In this document: piece by piece, positions 1-6,637 of the stretch
Layout of the letters: each line of letters begins with the position of its first letter
How positions within the stretch are numbered: the first letter of the stretch is position 1
Source of the DNA: JANQPX01 sp039028235
GTDB taxonomy: Bacteria > Pseudomonadota > Alphaproteobacteria > Geminicoccales > Geminicoccaceae
Assembly (NCBI GenBank): GCA_039028235.1
Contig: JBCCIN010000295.1
Coordinates: 1-6,786, forward strand
DNA: 6,786 nucleotides
Direction of reading: 5' to 3'
The notes under the pieces: model-generated
The model's database searches: none
Seen by the model: only the letters and a program-made list of their open reading frames with translations
What the model was told of the DNA's origin: nothing
Translations under genes and position numbers: made by a program

Positions 1-110
1 ATCAATTTCTCCCCCAAGGAGGTGGCTGACTACAACATCGTGTTTAAGTGGGACCGCCTTCAAGGTAGTCAATGGGGTTGCCTTGTCTTTGCTGACTTCA
101 TCAGCGGTAG
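1..110 (+). pseudogene. Probable out-of-frame upstream remnant of the MalF-type permease
   Basis: The frame of the permease that ends at 551 is closed here by TGA at 27-29 and 93-95 and by TAG at 108-110. Permease-like peptide can nevertheless be read in the other frames. Frame 2 around 59-106 gives FKVVNGVALSLLTSS, which resembles the 'fGvvN.lL' segment expected just before the WLSDP segment. Frame 1 around 34-54 gives YNIVFKWDR, which may match the preceding 'W.w' helix. The two shifts go in the same direction (frame 1 to 2 to 3). GC counted by hand is about 51% over 1-120, lower than the downstream transport genes. The options are real decay, a recombination junction, or poor sequence at a contig edge. 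The homology of frame 1 is weak and that of frame 2 is moderate. Confidence 0.4.
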
Positions 111-551
111 TTCCAGGTCGCCTGGCTGTCCGATCCGACACTCGCTTTCGCCGTCTGCGTGATGGCGGATGTGTGGGGGTGGATACCGTTCATCACGCTG
201 GTGCTGATCGGTGGCATCGCCGCCCTGCCCAGGGAGACGATCGAGGCGGCTTATGTGGATGGCGCTTCCGGCTGGCAGGCGTTCAAGGACGTGACGCTCC
301 CGCAGCTCATGCCGGTGCTGGCGATCGTCACCATCCTGAAGTCGATTTTCTCGATCAAGACGTTCGATCAGATCTACATGCTGACCAATGGCGGCCCCGG
401 CACCGCGACACAGACCCTCGCCCACTACGCCTACTTCAACGGCTTCAAGTATTATGACATGGGCTTCGCCGCCTCGATCGCCTGGATCATGGTCCTGCCC
501 ATGATCGTGCTCACGTTTCTCTACACGCGCTACGTGTTCAGACGGGACTAG
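111..551 (+). pseudogene. Carbohydrate ABC transporter permease (MalF/UgpA type), C-terminal part with broken 5' end
   Basis: This encodes the C-terminal half of an inner-membrane permease of a CUT1-type sugar importer, which pairs with the MalG-type subunit and the ATPase downstream. The open frame runs from the codon after TAG 108-110 and gives 146 residues starting FQVAWLSDPTLAFAVC, a segment typical of the family. The EAA loop that docks on the ATPase is clear at 243-263 (EAAYVDG), followed by GWQAFKDVTLPQLMPVL. The conserved MLTNGGPG segment and a last membrane helix ending YTRYVFRRD complete a normal C-terminus. Full family members have about 290-320 residues, so about half is missing. 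A GTG at 159 or ATG at 162 could be called as a start, but both lie inside conserved sequence and are unlikely to be the native start. The next permease starts 3 nt after this stop. If the frameshifts are sequencing errors, the gene is intact. Confidence 0.8.
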
Positions 552-554
552 GCC

Positions 555-1388
555 ATGGCCGTTTCAAATAAACAGAAGCAAAAGGTCTACGCCGGCATCC
601 GCGATGCCCTCGTGCTGCTGGTCGCCGCCGTGATGATGATCCCGATCTTCTGGATCGCCATGGCAGCGTTCAAGACCCACGTCGATGTCTATCAGCTAAA
701 GCTGTTCTTCACGCCGACCTTCAAGAATTTCGAGACCGTCTTCCAATCCCCCTACGACCTGCACGAAAAGCTGTTCAACTCGACCATCGTCGCCTTCGTG
801 ACGGTGCTGATCGCGATCCCGCTCGCCACCATGGCGGCCTATTCGTTCTCGCGCTTTCGGCTGAAGGGCGAGCGCATCATGTTCGTCATGATCCTGGCGA
901 CACAGTTCGTGCCGGCTGTGGTCATCGTGCTCCCCTTCTTCCTCATGTTCCGCGACCTCGGCATTCTCGACACGCGCCTCGGCCTGATCATCGTCAATCT
1001 CTCGATCGTCATGCCGTTTGCCGTCTGGATGATCAAAGGCTTCATCGACGGCATCCCCATGGACACCGAGGAAGCCGCTCTCGTCGACGGCTCGACCCGC
1101 TGGCAGGTCATCCGCAACATCGTCCTCCCCATGGCGGCACCCGGCATCATCACCGCAGCCATCTTCTGCTTCATCATCGCCTGGAATGATTTTTTGTTCG
1201 CGCTGATCCTCACCACCAACAAGGCCGTCACCCTCCCCGTCGGCCTCGCCCTCTTCAAAGCGGAGGAAGGCGACCTCTGGAACCTCCTCGCCGCTGCCGG
1301 CATCATCATCATGCTGCCGATGTTTGTTTTGGCACTGATCATTCAGAAGCATTTCGTCCAGGGCATGACGATGGGAGCGGTGCGCTAG
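555..1388 (+). CDS. Carbohydrate ABC transporter permease (MalG/UgpE type)
   Basis: This is the second inner-membrane permease of the sugar importer. The 277-residue length is normal for the MalG branch of the CUT1 family. Hydrophobic segments lie near residues 18-38, 75-98, 107-131, 142-160, 195-220 and 244-264, matching six helices. The cytoplasmic EAA loop is at 173-179 (EAALVDG), continuing TRWQVIRNIVLPMAAPGI, and is where the ATPase binds. The AWNDFLFALILT segment at 209-220 is typical of MalG-like proteins. The ATG at 555 comes 3 nt after the upstream permease stop, and only a weak purine stretch (GGGA) precedes it, so translation is probably coupled. Its TAG stop overlaps the GTG start of the ATPase by one base. 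The transported sugar or polyol cannot be told from this subunit. Confidence 0.95.
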   Translation: MAVSNKQKQKVYAGIRDALVLLVAAVMMIPIFWIAMAAFKTHVDVYQLKLFFTPTFKNFETVFQSPYDLHEKLFNSTIVAFVTVLIAIPLATMAAYSFSRFRLKGERIMFVMILATQFVPAVVIVLPFFLMFRDLGILDTRLGLIIVNLSIVMPFAVWMIKGFIDGIPMDTEEAALVDGSTRWQVIRNIVLPMAAPGIITAAIFCFIIAWNDFLFALILTTNKAVTLPVGLALFKAEEGDLWNLLAAAGIIIMLPMFVLALIIQKHFVQGMTMGAVR

Positions 1389-2446
1389 TGGCCGGGGTTC
1401 GTCTGGAAAACATTACAAAGCGCTGGGGCGATGTGGTTGGCGTCGACAACCAGTCGCTCGACATCCGGGACAAAGAGTTTCTGGTGCTGCTCGGCCCTTC
1501 GGGCTGCGGCAAGACGACGACCATGCGCATGGTGGCGGGGCTGGAGGAGCCGACATCGGGAGAAATCTGGATCGGCGACCGCATGGTCAATGACGACCTG
1601 CCAAAAGACCGGGACGTCGCCATGGTCTTTCAGAACTACGGCCTCTACCCCCACATGACCGTGCGCGAAAACATTTCCTATCCGCTGAAGGTGCGCGGTG
1701 TTCCCAAGTCCGAATGGGACGACCGCATCGCCCTCGCCGCCCGGCGCGTGCAACTCGGCGAACTGCTAGACCGCAAACCGCGACAACTCTCCGGCGGACA
1801 GCGTCAGCGCGTAGCCCTCGCCCGCGCCATCGTCCGTGAGCACAAGGTGTTCCTGATGGACGAGCCCTTGTCCAACCTGGACGCCAAGCTGCGGGTGTCG
1901 ACCCGCGCCGAATTGAAACATCTGCAGCATGAGCTTGCCACCACCACCATCTACGTCACCCACGACCAGATCGAAGCGATGACCCTCGCCGACCGCGTCG
2001 CCGTCATGAACCACGGCGTCATCCAGCAGCTCGCCCCGCCCGAAGAAATCTACGACAGCCCCGCCAACCTCTTCGTCGCCGGCTTCATCGGCTCACCAGC
2101 GATGAACCTCATCGTCGGCAGCACCAACAACGGCGCGTTCGAGGCCGAAGGCATCCGCGTACCCAATGTCGGAGGCGACACCCGGACGAACCTCGTCTTG
2201 GGCGTGCGCCCCGAAGACCTCACCGTCGTCGAAGCCGGCCAGGGCGATTTCGACGCGCCGGTCTACGCCACCGAACTCACCGGCGAGTCCGTCCTGGTCA
2301 CCATCACCGCCGGCGACCAGCACATCGCCGCCCGCGGCTCAAGGCATATGCGAAAGGCGATCGGCGAGACCGTCGGCATCAAGGCGGAGACCAGCCACGC
2401 CCATCTTTTCGATCGGGCGACGGAACGGCGTATAGAGAGAACGTGA
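1388..2446 (+). CDS. Sugar ABC transporter ATP-binding protein (MalK/UgpC family)
   Basis: This is the cytoplasmic ATPase that powers the importer formed with the two preceding permeases. All nucleotide-binding motifs are intact: Walker A GPSGCGKTT at residues 36-44, Q-loop glutamine 82 in VFQNYGLYPHMTV, signature LSGGQRQR at 134-141, Walker B VFLMDEP at 154-160, D-loop SNLDAK at 162-167, and switch histidine 192 in YVTHDQ. Residues from about 235 to 352 form the extra C-terminal OB-type regulatory region of MalK/UgpC proteins (VLGVRPEDLTVVEAG; GESVLVTI). The length of 352 residues is normal. The start is GTG at 1388, overlapping the permease stop, with a good GGGAG ribosome site at 1373-1377. 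The C-terminus (HLFDRATERRIERT) ends as expected, so the insertion of the next gene did not damage it. Confidence 0.96.
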   Translation: MAGVRLENITKRWGDVVGVDNQSLDIRDKEFLVLLGPSGCGKTTTMRMVAGLEEPTSGEIWIGDRMVNDDLPKDRDVAMVFQNYGLYPHMTVRENISYPLKVRGVPKSEWDDRIALAARRVQLGELLDRKPRQLSGGQRQRVALARAIVREHKVFLMDEPLSNLDAKLRVSTRAELKHLQHELATTTIYVTHDQIEAMTLADRVAVMNHGVIQQLAPPEEIYDSPANLFVAGFIGSPAMNLIVGSTNNGAFEAEGIRVPNVGGDTRTNLVLGVRPEDLTVVEAGQGDFDAPVYATELTGESVLVTITAGDQHIAARGSRHMRKAIGETVGIKAETSHAHLFDRATERRIERT

Positions 2447-2504
2447 TTTTTCTGATACTAGCAGACTAACGTATTCAGAGTTGGACTCAGAGAATTCAGT
2501 GCTC
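2447..2504 (+). other. Short intergenic gap before the TIR gene
   Basis: This 58-nt stretch separates the ATPase stop from the ATG at 2505. It is AT-richer than the upstream operon and starts with a short T run, but no convincing hairpin precedes that run. No good -35/-10 pair could be recognised. A weak ribosome site (AGAGA at about 2490) precedes ATG 2505. Whether the TIR gene is read through from the sugar operon or has its own promoter is open. Confidence 0.5.
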
Positions 2505-4730
2505 ATGGCCGATAAACCAAAGCAAGTACTGATAAGTTATGCCCGCGCCGATTATGATGAGCTCGTGCGAGCTGGTATTTCCGATTTATGCGATGAGATT
2601 GCAAAAGCAATCCGGGCTTCGCTCGGCACGTCTTCGGAAATCGTGTTGCAAGCGGATGCCGATTTCTTCGACTGGGATTCGCTACACCGCGTCAAATACG
2701 CACAAAGCGACAATTGTTTTTTAATTCCACTCCTAGCCCCATTTTTTTTCGAAAGTACAGAATGCTTAGATGAGACATTTGATTTCCTCAATTTGGAAAT
2801 CAGGTCTGGGCGACGAGATCTAGTTTTTCCGGTGTATTTGCGTCACACGGAGAAATTGGAGGATGAGAAACAGCGTGACAGGAACATAGTCGCTCAAGCT
2901 CTTTATGAGCATGACCCCGCAGATTGGCGGGAGGTGATAAAAGATGCCTATGACGTCAAACGCATCCAGCAACTAGCTTTGGAATTGGCCGAGCGGATCA
3001 AGGTTACTTCCGAACGTATCGTCAGCGACGCGCCACCCGACATCCCCGAACAAGGTCCAGGCGTCCGCTTTCGCATCAACGAAGACGGGCTGATCGATCG
3101 GGCGCCGGATGAGCCGCATGATGCGGATGAGAATGAGGCGCGGCTGAACTCGCTCAAAGCAGGGCTGATCGAAGCCTGCGACCGGCTGCTTGGATCGTCC
3201 GGACACAACACGCTGGGGTTCGTGCTCGATACTATCCGCGCCTATCGCGGCTCCATCGACCGGCCGCTCGTCGACGTTCAGTACACCGACATCTGGCGTC
3301 ATGGTCAGCGATTGCAGAATCTGGCGGACGCAGCGACGCGCGAGGTCGATCGGCTGGAGCCGAGCCTGGAGGACGATCAGCATGCGGCGCTGAACGATCT
3401 GCTCAATCTCCACGGGCCGTTCATGCTGTCGACCGAGGAGGGACGCGCACTTCAGGCCATGGCGGATCGCTATCAGGCGACCCGAGAGGAGCAGGAGCGG
3501 CAGAAGGCGGCGGTTCAGGCGTTCAAAGAGGCGATCGAGGACAGCACCGACCTGGCAACGGATGCCGTCAAGCAGGTGATCGCCGAGGCCAGCGACGAGT
3601 TCGGGAAAGGCCGCTATCCCGAACGCACGGCGATTATATCAGAGACTACCAATCGAAATTTTCTGTCGACGGCCGGCAAAGCGGCCGCCTATGTCGGCAA
3701 CCATGCGGCGGGCGGGATCATCGGCGGCGTGGCAGTCGGCACCGCGCTTGGAAGCGGACTCGTCGGTGCCAGTATCGAAGCGCTGAACGCGGCCGGCCAA
3801 GCCTCCACGCAGTTCATCTTGAGTCATCAGATGATGCTGAAAGGCCTAGTCGCCTGTAGCACCGACAGCCTTGCCTGGCTCAATCATCTCATTGGCTGGC
3901 TCCGTCGGAAACAGGCAAATCAGCCGAAGAAAAGGCGAATAGTTGAAGTTGGGCTAGCTGCAGAATTCGATAAGGCTGAGCCACTGGCCTCAGACAACCT
4001 CTGGACTCCCGGACGTATCTTCCGCGACATCGATGAATCTTGGTGCCCGGAGATGGTGGTGATTCCGGCGGGCGAATTCCTGATGGGCTCTCCTGACGAC
4101 GAGAACGGTCGTTTTGATAGCGAGAGTCCATTGCATCCAGTTACGATTGCAAAGCCCTATTCTCTCGGTCGTTGTCCCATCACCTTCGAGGCGTTCGATC
4201 ATTTCTGCGAAGCGACAAGCCGCGATAGGCCGGATGATAAGGGCTGGGGTCGCGAACAGCGGCCAGTCATAAACGTCTCCTGGGACCATGCAACAGCTTA
4301 TTGCGCCTGGCTAAGCAACAAGACAGGCTGTTGGTATCGTCTGCCAAGCGAGTCTGAATGGGAGTATGCCTGTCGGGCGAAGTCAGAGGTTGCCTATACG
4401 TTTGGCGAGACGATCGATAAGAAAAAGGCCAATTACGATCACAATGTCGGCAAGACAACTAAGGTTGGCATCTACCCAGCCAATGCGTTTAACCTCTTTG
4501 ATATGCACGGCAATGTCTGGGAATGGTGCGAAGATCACTACAAAGCCAGTTATGACTACGCACCAACCGATGGCCGCCCCAGGCTCTTCCCTAATGCAAG
4601 GTCTCGCGTCGTGCGCGGCGGGGCCTGGAATTACGACTCGCGGATGGTGCGTTCCGCCTCCCGCTATGCGAGCGAGCCTGGAAACAGACGCCTCAACCTT
4701 GGCTTTCGCTGCATCCGAGTTCTGGAATAG
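2505..4730 (+). CDS. TIR domain - helical/membrane module - FGE-sulfatase (SUMF1/EgtB/PvdO-like) fusion protein
   Basis: This is a 741-residue three-part protein, probably a stand-alone conflict or defence protein. Residues 6-150 form a TIR domain: strand VLISYARAD (8-16), CFLIPLLAPFFF (71-82), then ESTECLDE with E90 at the place of the catalytic NADase glutamate, LVFPVYL (106-112) and DWRE (140-143). Residues 187-500 form a mostly helical module of unknown function with RFRINEDG at 188-195, LHGPF at 302-306, a charged probable coiled coil at 322-346 and a glycine-rich hydrophobic stretch at 400-424. Residues 512-741 form an FGE-sulfatase domain: MVVIPAGEFLMG from 517, INVSW 589-593, RLPSESEWEYA from 612, FDMHGNVWEWC from 665, and RGGAW to GFRC at 704-736. 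The cysteine pair of true formylglycine-generating enzymes is missing, so ligand binding is more likely than catalysis. ATG 2505 was chosen because it gives the natural TIR start; an in-frame TTG lies at 2481. GC is uneven along the gene. The defence role is inferred from architecture. Confidence 0.9.
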   Translation: MADKPKQVLISYARADYDELVRAGISDLCDEIAKAIRASLGTSSEIVLQADADFFDWDSLHRVKYAQSDNCFLIPLLAPFFFESTECLDETFDFLNLEIRSGRRDLVFPVYLRHTEKLEDEKQRDRNIVAQALYEHDPADWREVIKDAYDVKRIQQLALELAERIKVTSERIVSDAPPDIPEQGPGVRFRINEDGLIDRAPDEPHDADENEARLNSLKAGLIEACDRLLGSSGHNTLGFVLDTIRAYRGSIDRPLVDVQYTDIWRHGQRLQNLADAATREVDRLEPSLEDDQHAALNDLLNLHGPFMLSTEEGRALQAMADRYQATREEQERQKAAVQAFKEAIEDSTDLATDAVKQVIAEASDEFGKGRYPERTAIISETTNRNFLSTAGKAAAYVGNHAAGGIIGGVAVGTALGSGLVGASIEALNAAGQASTQFILSHQMMLKGLVACSTDSLAWLNHLIGWLRRKQANQPKKRRIVEVGLAAEFDKAEPLASDNLWTPGRIFRDIDESWCPEMVVIPAGEFLMGSPDDENGRFDSESPLHPVTIAKPYSLGRCPITFEAFDHFCEATSRDRPDDKGWGREQRPVINVSWDHATAYCAWLSNKTGCWYRLPSESEWEYACRAKSEVAYTFGETIDKKKANYDHNVGKTTKVGIYPANAFNLFDMHGNVWEWCEDHYKASYDYAPTDGRPRLFPNARSRVVRGGAWNYDSRMVRSASRYASEPGNRRLNLGFRCIRVLE

Positions 4731-4734
4731 GGAA

Positions 4735-4753
4735 ACAAGCAAAGAGAGCTTGC
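4735..4753 (-). terminator. Weak candidate terminator between the convergent genes
   Basis: The 45-nt gap between the two convergent stop codons contains an inverted repeat, CAAGC at 4736-4740 and GCTTG at 4748-4752, with a 7-nt loop. Read on the minus strand, the hairpin is followed by TTTCCC, so it could help end the dctPQM transcript. On the plus strand there is no T run after it. The stem is short (5 bp, 6 with a G-U pair), so this is tentative. Confidence 0.22.
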
Positions 4754-4775
4754 GGAGCTATCACTAAAGCTTGCC

Positions 4776-6134
4776 TCAACCACTCAACCACCCCGGCAGC
4801 CAGAGCGTAATCGCCGGGAAGGCTAGCAGAAGGACCACCCGCACCAGCTCCGCGCCGAAGAAGGGGGCGACGCCTTTGAAGGTGTCGATCATCGGCGTGT
4901 CGTCGGCCATGGCTGAGATCACAAAAACATTCATGCCGACGGGTGGGGTGATGAGGCCGAGTTCGACGACGATAAGTGCCAAAATACCGAACCAGATCTT
5001 GAGGTCTTCGGTGCTCATGTTGAAGCCGGCGCCCTCGGCGCCTTGGTAGAGGCCGCCATTGATTTCGACCAGGACCGGCCAGAAAAACGGGATCACCAGG
5101 AGGATCATGGAGAGGCTGTCCATGAAGCAGCCGAGGAAGATGAGCGCGATCAGGAGGAGGATCATCACGGTCATCGGCTCCATGCCTGAGGCGACCACCC
5201 ATTCCGCCATCGCCTGCGGAAGACCGATGCGGGACATGAAAATTTTCATGAGCTCGGCGCCCAGCAGGATCAGGTAGATCATGCCGGTGGTGCCGGCGGT
5301 TTCCTTGAGCGCATCGGTCAGGGATCGGAGGCCGACGGTGCGTTTTAGGACTCCGTAGCAAAGTACGAGAAAAACGCCGACGGCGGCGGCGGGGGTGGGG
5401 TTGTAGAAGCCGGCATAGATGCCGCCAAGGACCAGGCCGAAAATTACCAGTACCGGCACGACGCCCAGCGTCGCGGCGAGGAATTCGGCTCGGTCTTCGG
5501 TGCCATGGGCGGGACCGGCGTCCGGCCTGATAAGAACGTAGAGGGCGATGGTGAGCAGAAAGAGAATGACGGCGAGGAGGCCCGGGATCAGGGCGGCCGC
5601 GAACATGGTGACAATGTTGGCCTCGACGATGATCGCGTAGATGATCAGGACCACCGAGGGCGGAATCAGGATGCCGAGGACGCCGCCTGCGGCAAGTGAG
5701 CCGGTGGCGAGCGCGCCTGAATAACGGTAGCGGCGGAGCTCGGGAAGAGCGACCTTGCCCATGGTGGAGGCGGTCGCGAGGGACGAGCCGCAGACGGCGC
5801 CGAAGCCCGCGCAGGCCGCGATCGCCGCCATGGCGGTACCGCCTTTGAGCCAGCCGAGCCAGGCATTGGCGGCGCGAAAGAGGGCCTGGCTGAGACCGGC
5901 TTTCGAGGCGATCGCGCCCATCAGCACGAACATCGGCACGACCGAGAGGTCATAGATCGAGAACTGGCCATAGGCGAGGGTTTTCAGCTGGTTCAGCAAG
6001 AGCGCCGGGCCGTTGACGATGGCGACGCCGACCCCGCCCACCAGAATCATGGCGTAGGCGATCGGCATCCTGATCGCGATCAGTGCGACGAGCACGGCGA
6101 GACCGATGACGCCGAGCGACACCGCCTCCGTCAC
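4776..6134 (-). CDS. dctM: TRAP transporter large permease subunit (DctM family)
   Basis: This is the large inner-membrane subunit of a tripartite ATP-independent periplasmic transporter, which imports organic acids or related solutes using an ion gradient. The 452-residue length is slightly above the usual 425-450. It is hydrophobic almost throughout. The family signature is clear: IRMPIAYAMILVGGVG at 21-36, GSSLATASTMGKVALPE at 116-132, LGILIPPS at 153-160, and the second-half counterpart TPPVGMNVFVI at 396-406. The start is GTG at 6134; the nearest in-frame stop upstream is only eight codons away and no other start codon lies between. It overlaps the end of dctQ by 4 nt (GTGA), so translation is coupled. 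It converges with the TIR-FGE gene, leaving 45 nt between the stops. The substrate cannot be read from this subunit. Confidence 0.96.
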   Translation of the reverse strand: MTEAVSLGVIGLAVLVALIAIRMPIAYAMILVGGVGVAIVNGPALLLNQLKTLAYGQFSIYDLSVVPMFVLMGAIASKAGLSQALFRAANAWLGWLKGGTAMAAIAACAGFGAVCGSSLATASTMGKVALPELRRYRYSGALATGSLAAGGVLGILIPPSVVLIIYAIIVEANIVTMFAAALIPGLLAVILFLLTIALYVLIRPDAGPAHGTEDRAEFLAATLGVVPVLVIFGLVLGGIYAGFYNPTPAAAVGVFLVLCYGVLKRTVGLRSLTDALKETAGTTGMIYLILLGAELMKIFMSRIGLPQAMAEWVVASGMEPMTVMILLLIALIFLGCFMDSLSMILLVIPFFWPVLVEINGGLYQGAEGAGFNMSTEDLKIWFGILALIVVELGLITPPVGMNVFVISAMADDTPMIDTFKGVAPFFGAELVRVVLLLAFPAITLWLPGWLSG

Positions 6135-6622
6135 GGCCGCGACCCGCGGTGGGGTAACTCACCTCTGTCCAACAGGGTGATGACGGAGGCGATCGCGAGG
6201 AGGACAAGTGACAGAAGGATGGGGAGGAAGGCGAGCCAGACGGGGAAGCTCAGGATGGCGGTGGTGTAGCCATATTGCCGCTGGTCCACCATCCCCTGGA
6301 ACATGCACCAAAGGAGGATGAGGCTAAAGGCGAGTGCGATGCCGGCGGCGAGCTTTCGCAGATGGCCGACGGTCCTCTCCGAGGCGCGTGCGGTGAAGAT
6401 GTCGGCGGTGACGTTGGCGTTTTCGAGCTGGCAGTAGGGCAAAAACGCGAAGGCGGCGACGGCGACGCCGATCTGGGTGGTCTCGAAATCGCCGGGAAAC
6501 GGCCGCCAGACGACGCCGCCGATCACCGAGAGCACGTTCACCAGGATGATCCCGAGAAGCAGCACCCCGCCCATGAGCGCCCATCCATGAATCGCCCGCC
6601 TGGCGAAGTCCAGGTAACCCAC
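6131..6622 (-). CDS. dctQ: TRAP transporter small permease subunit (DctQ family)
   Basis: This is the small four-helix membrane subunit of the same TRAP transporter; it joins the large permease to form the integral membrane part. The 163 residues show four hydrophobic segments near 13-36 (WALMGGVLLLGIILVNV), 46-65, 86-110 (LRKLAAGIALAFSLILLWCM) and 122-148 (FPVWLAFLPILLSLVLLAI), matching the family in number and length. The segment QLENANVTADIFTAR after the second helix is typical of DctQ proteins. The start is GTG at 6622, with a purine stretch (AAGGGG) upstream that overlaps the dctP stop region. The gap to dctP is 15 nt and the overlap with dctM is 4 nt, so the three genes form one operon. 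Confidence 0.92.
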   Translation of the reverse strand: MGYLDFARRAIHGWALMGGVLLLGIILVNVLSVIGGVVWRPFPGDFETTQIGVAVAAFAFLPYCQLENANVTADIFTARASERTVGHLRKLAAGIALAFSLILLWCMFQGMVDQRQYGYTTAILSFPVWLAFLPILLSLVLLAIASVITLLDRGELPHRGSRP

Positions 6623-6637
6623 GGGGCGGGTCGCCCC

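Noticed and set aside
83..457. Plus-strand frame 2 reading across the permease fragment
   Set aside because: Beyond about 110 it has no family resemblance, while frame 3 carries the EAA loop. Only its first part may be a shifted permease remnant.
696..1352. Long antisense open frame inside the MalG-type permease gene
   Set aside because: Its product is rich in D, E, H and G, as expected from the complement of a GC-rich hydrophobic gene. The sense frame is clearly the real gene.
2447..2470. T run after the ATPase gene as an intrinsic terminator
   Set aside because: No stable GC-rich hairpin was found directly before it.
2481..2504. TTG at 2481 as start of the TIR-FGE protein (749 residues)
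   Set aside because: It adds eight non-conserved residues and has no spaced ribosome site. ATG 2505 gives a natural TIR start.
2505..4730. A complete diversity-generating retroelement in the window
   Set aside because: No reverse transcriptase, accessory gene or template repeat could be seen on either strand.
2435..4748. AGAGAG present near both ends of the TIR-FGE gene as a target duplication
   Set aside because: Six low-complexity bases are easily shared by chance, and no mobile element ends are present.
4693..5361. Minus-strand open frame of 222 codons overlapping dctM
   Set aside because: It is rich in R, P and H, in another frame of the clear dctM gene, and runs into the TIR-FGE coding region. 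It is a shadow frame.
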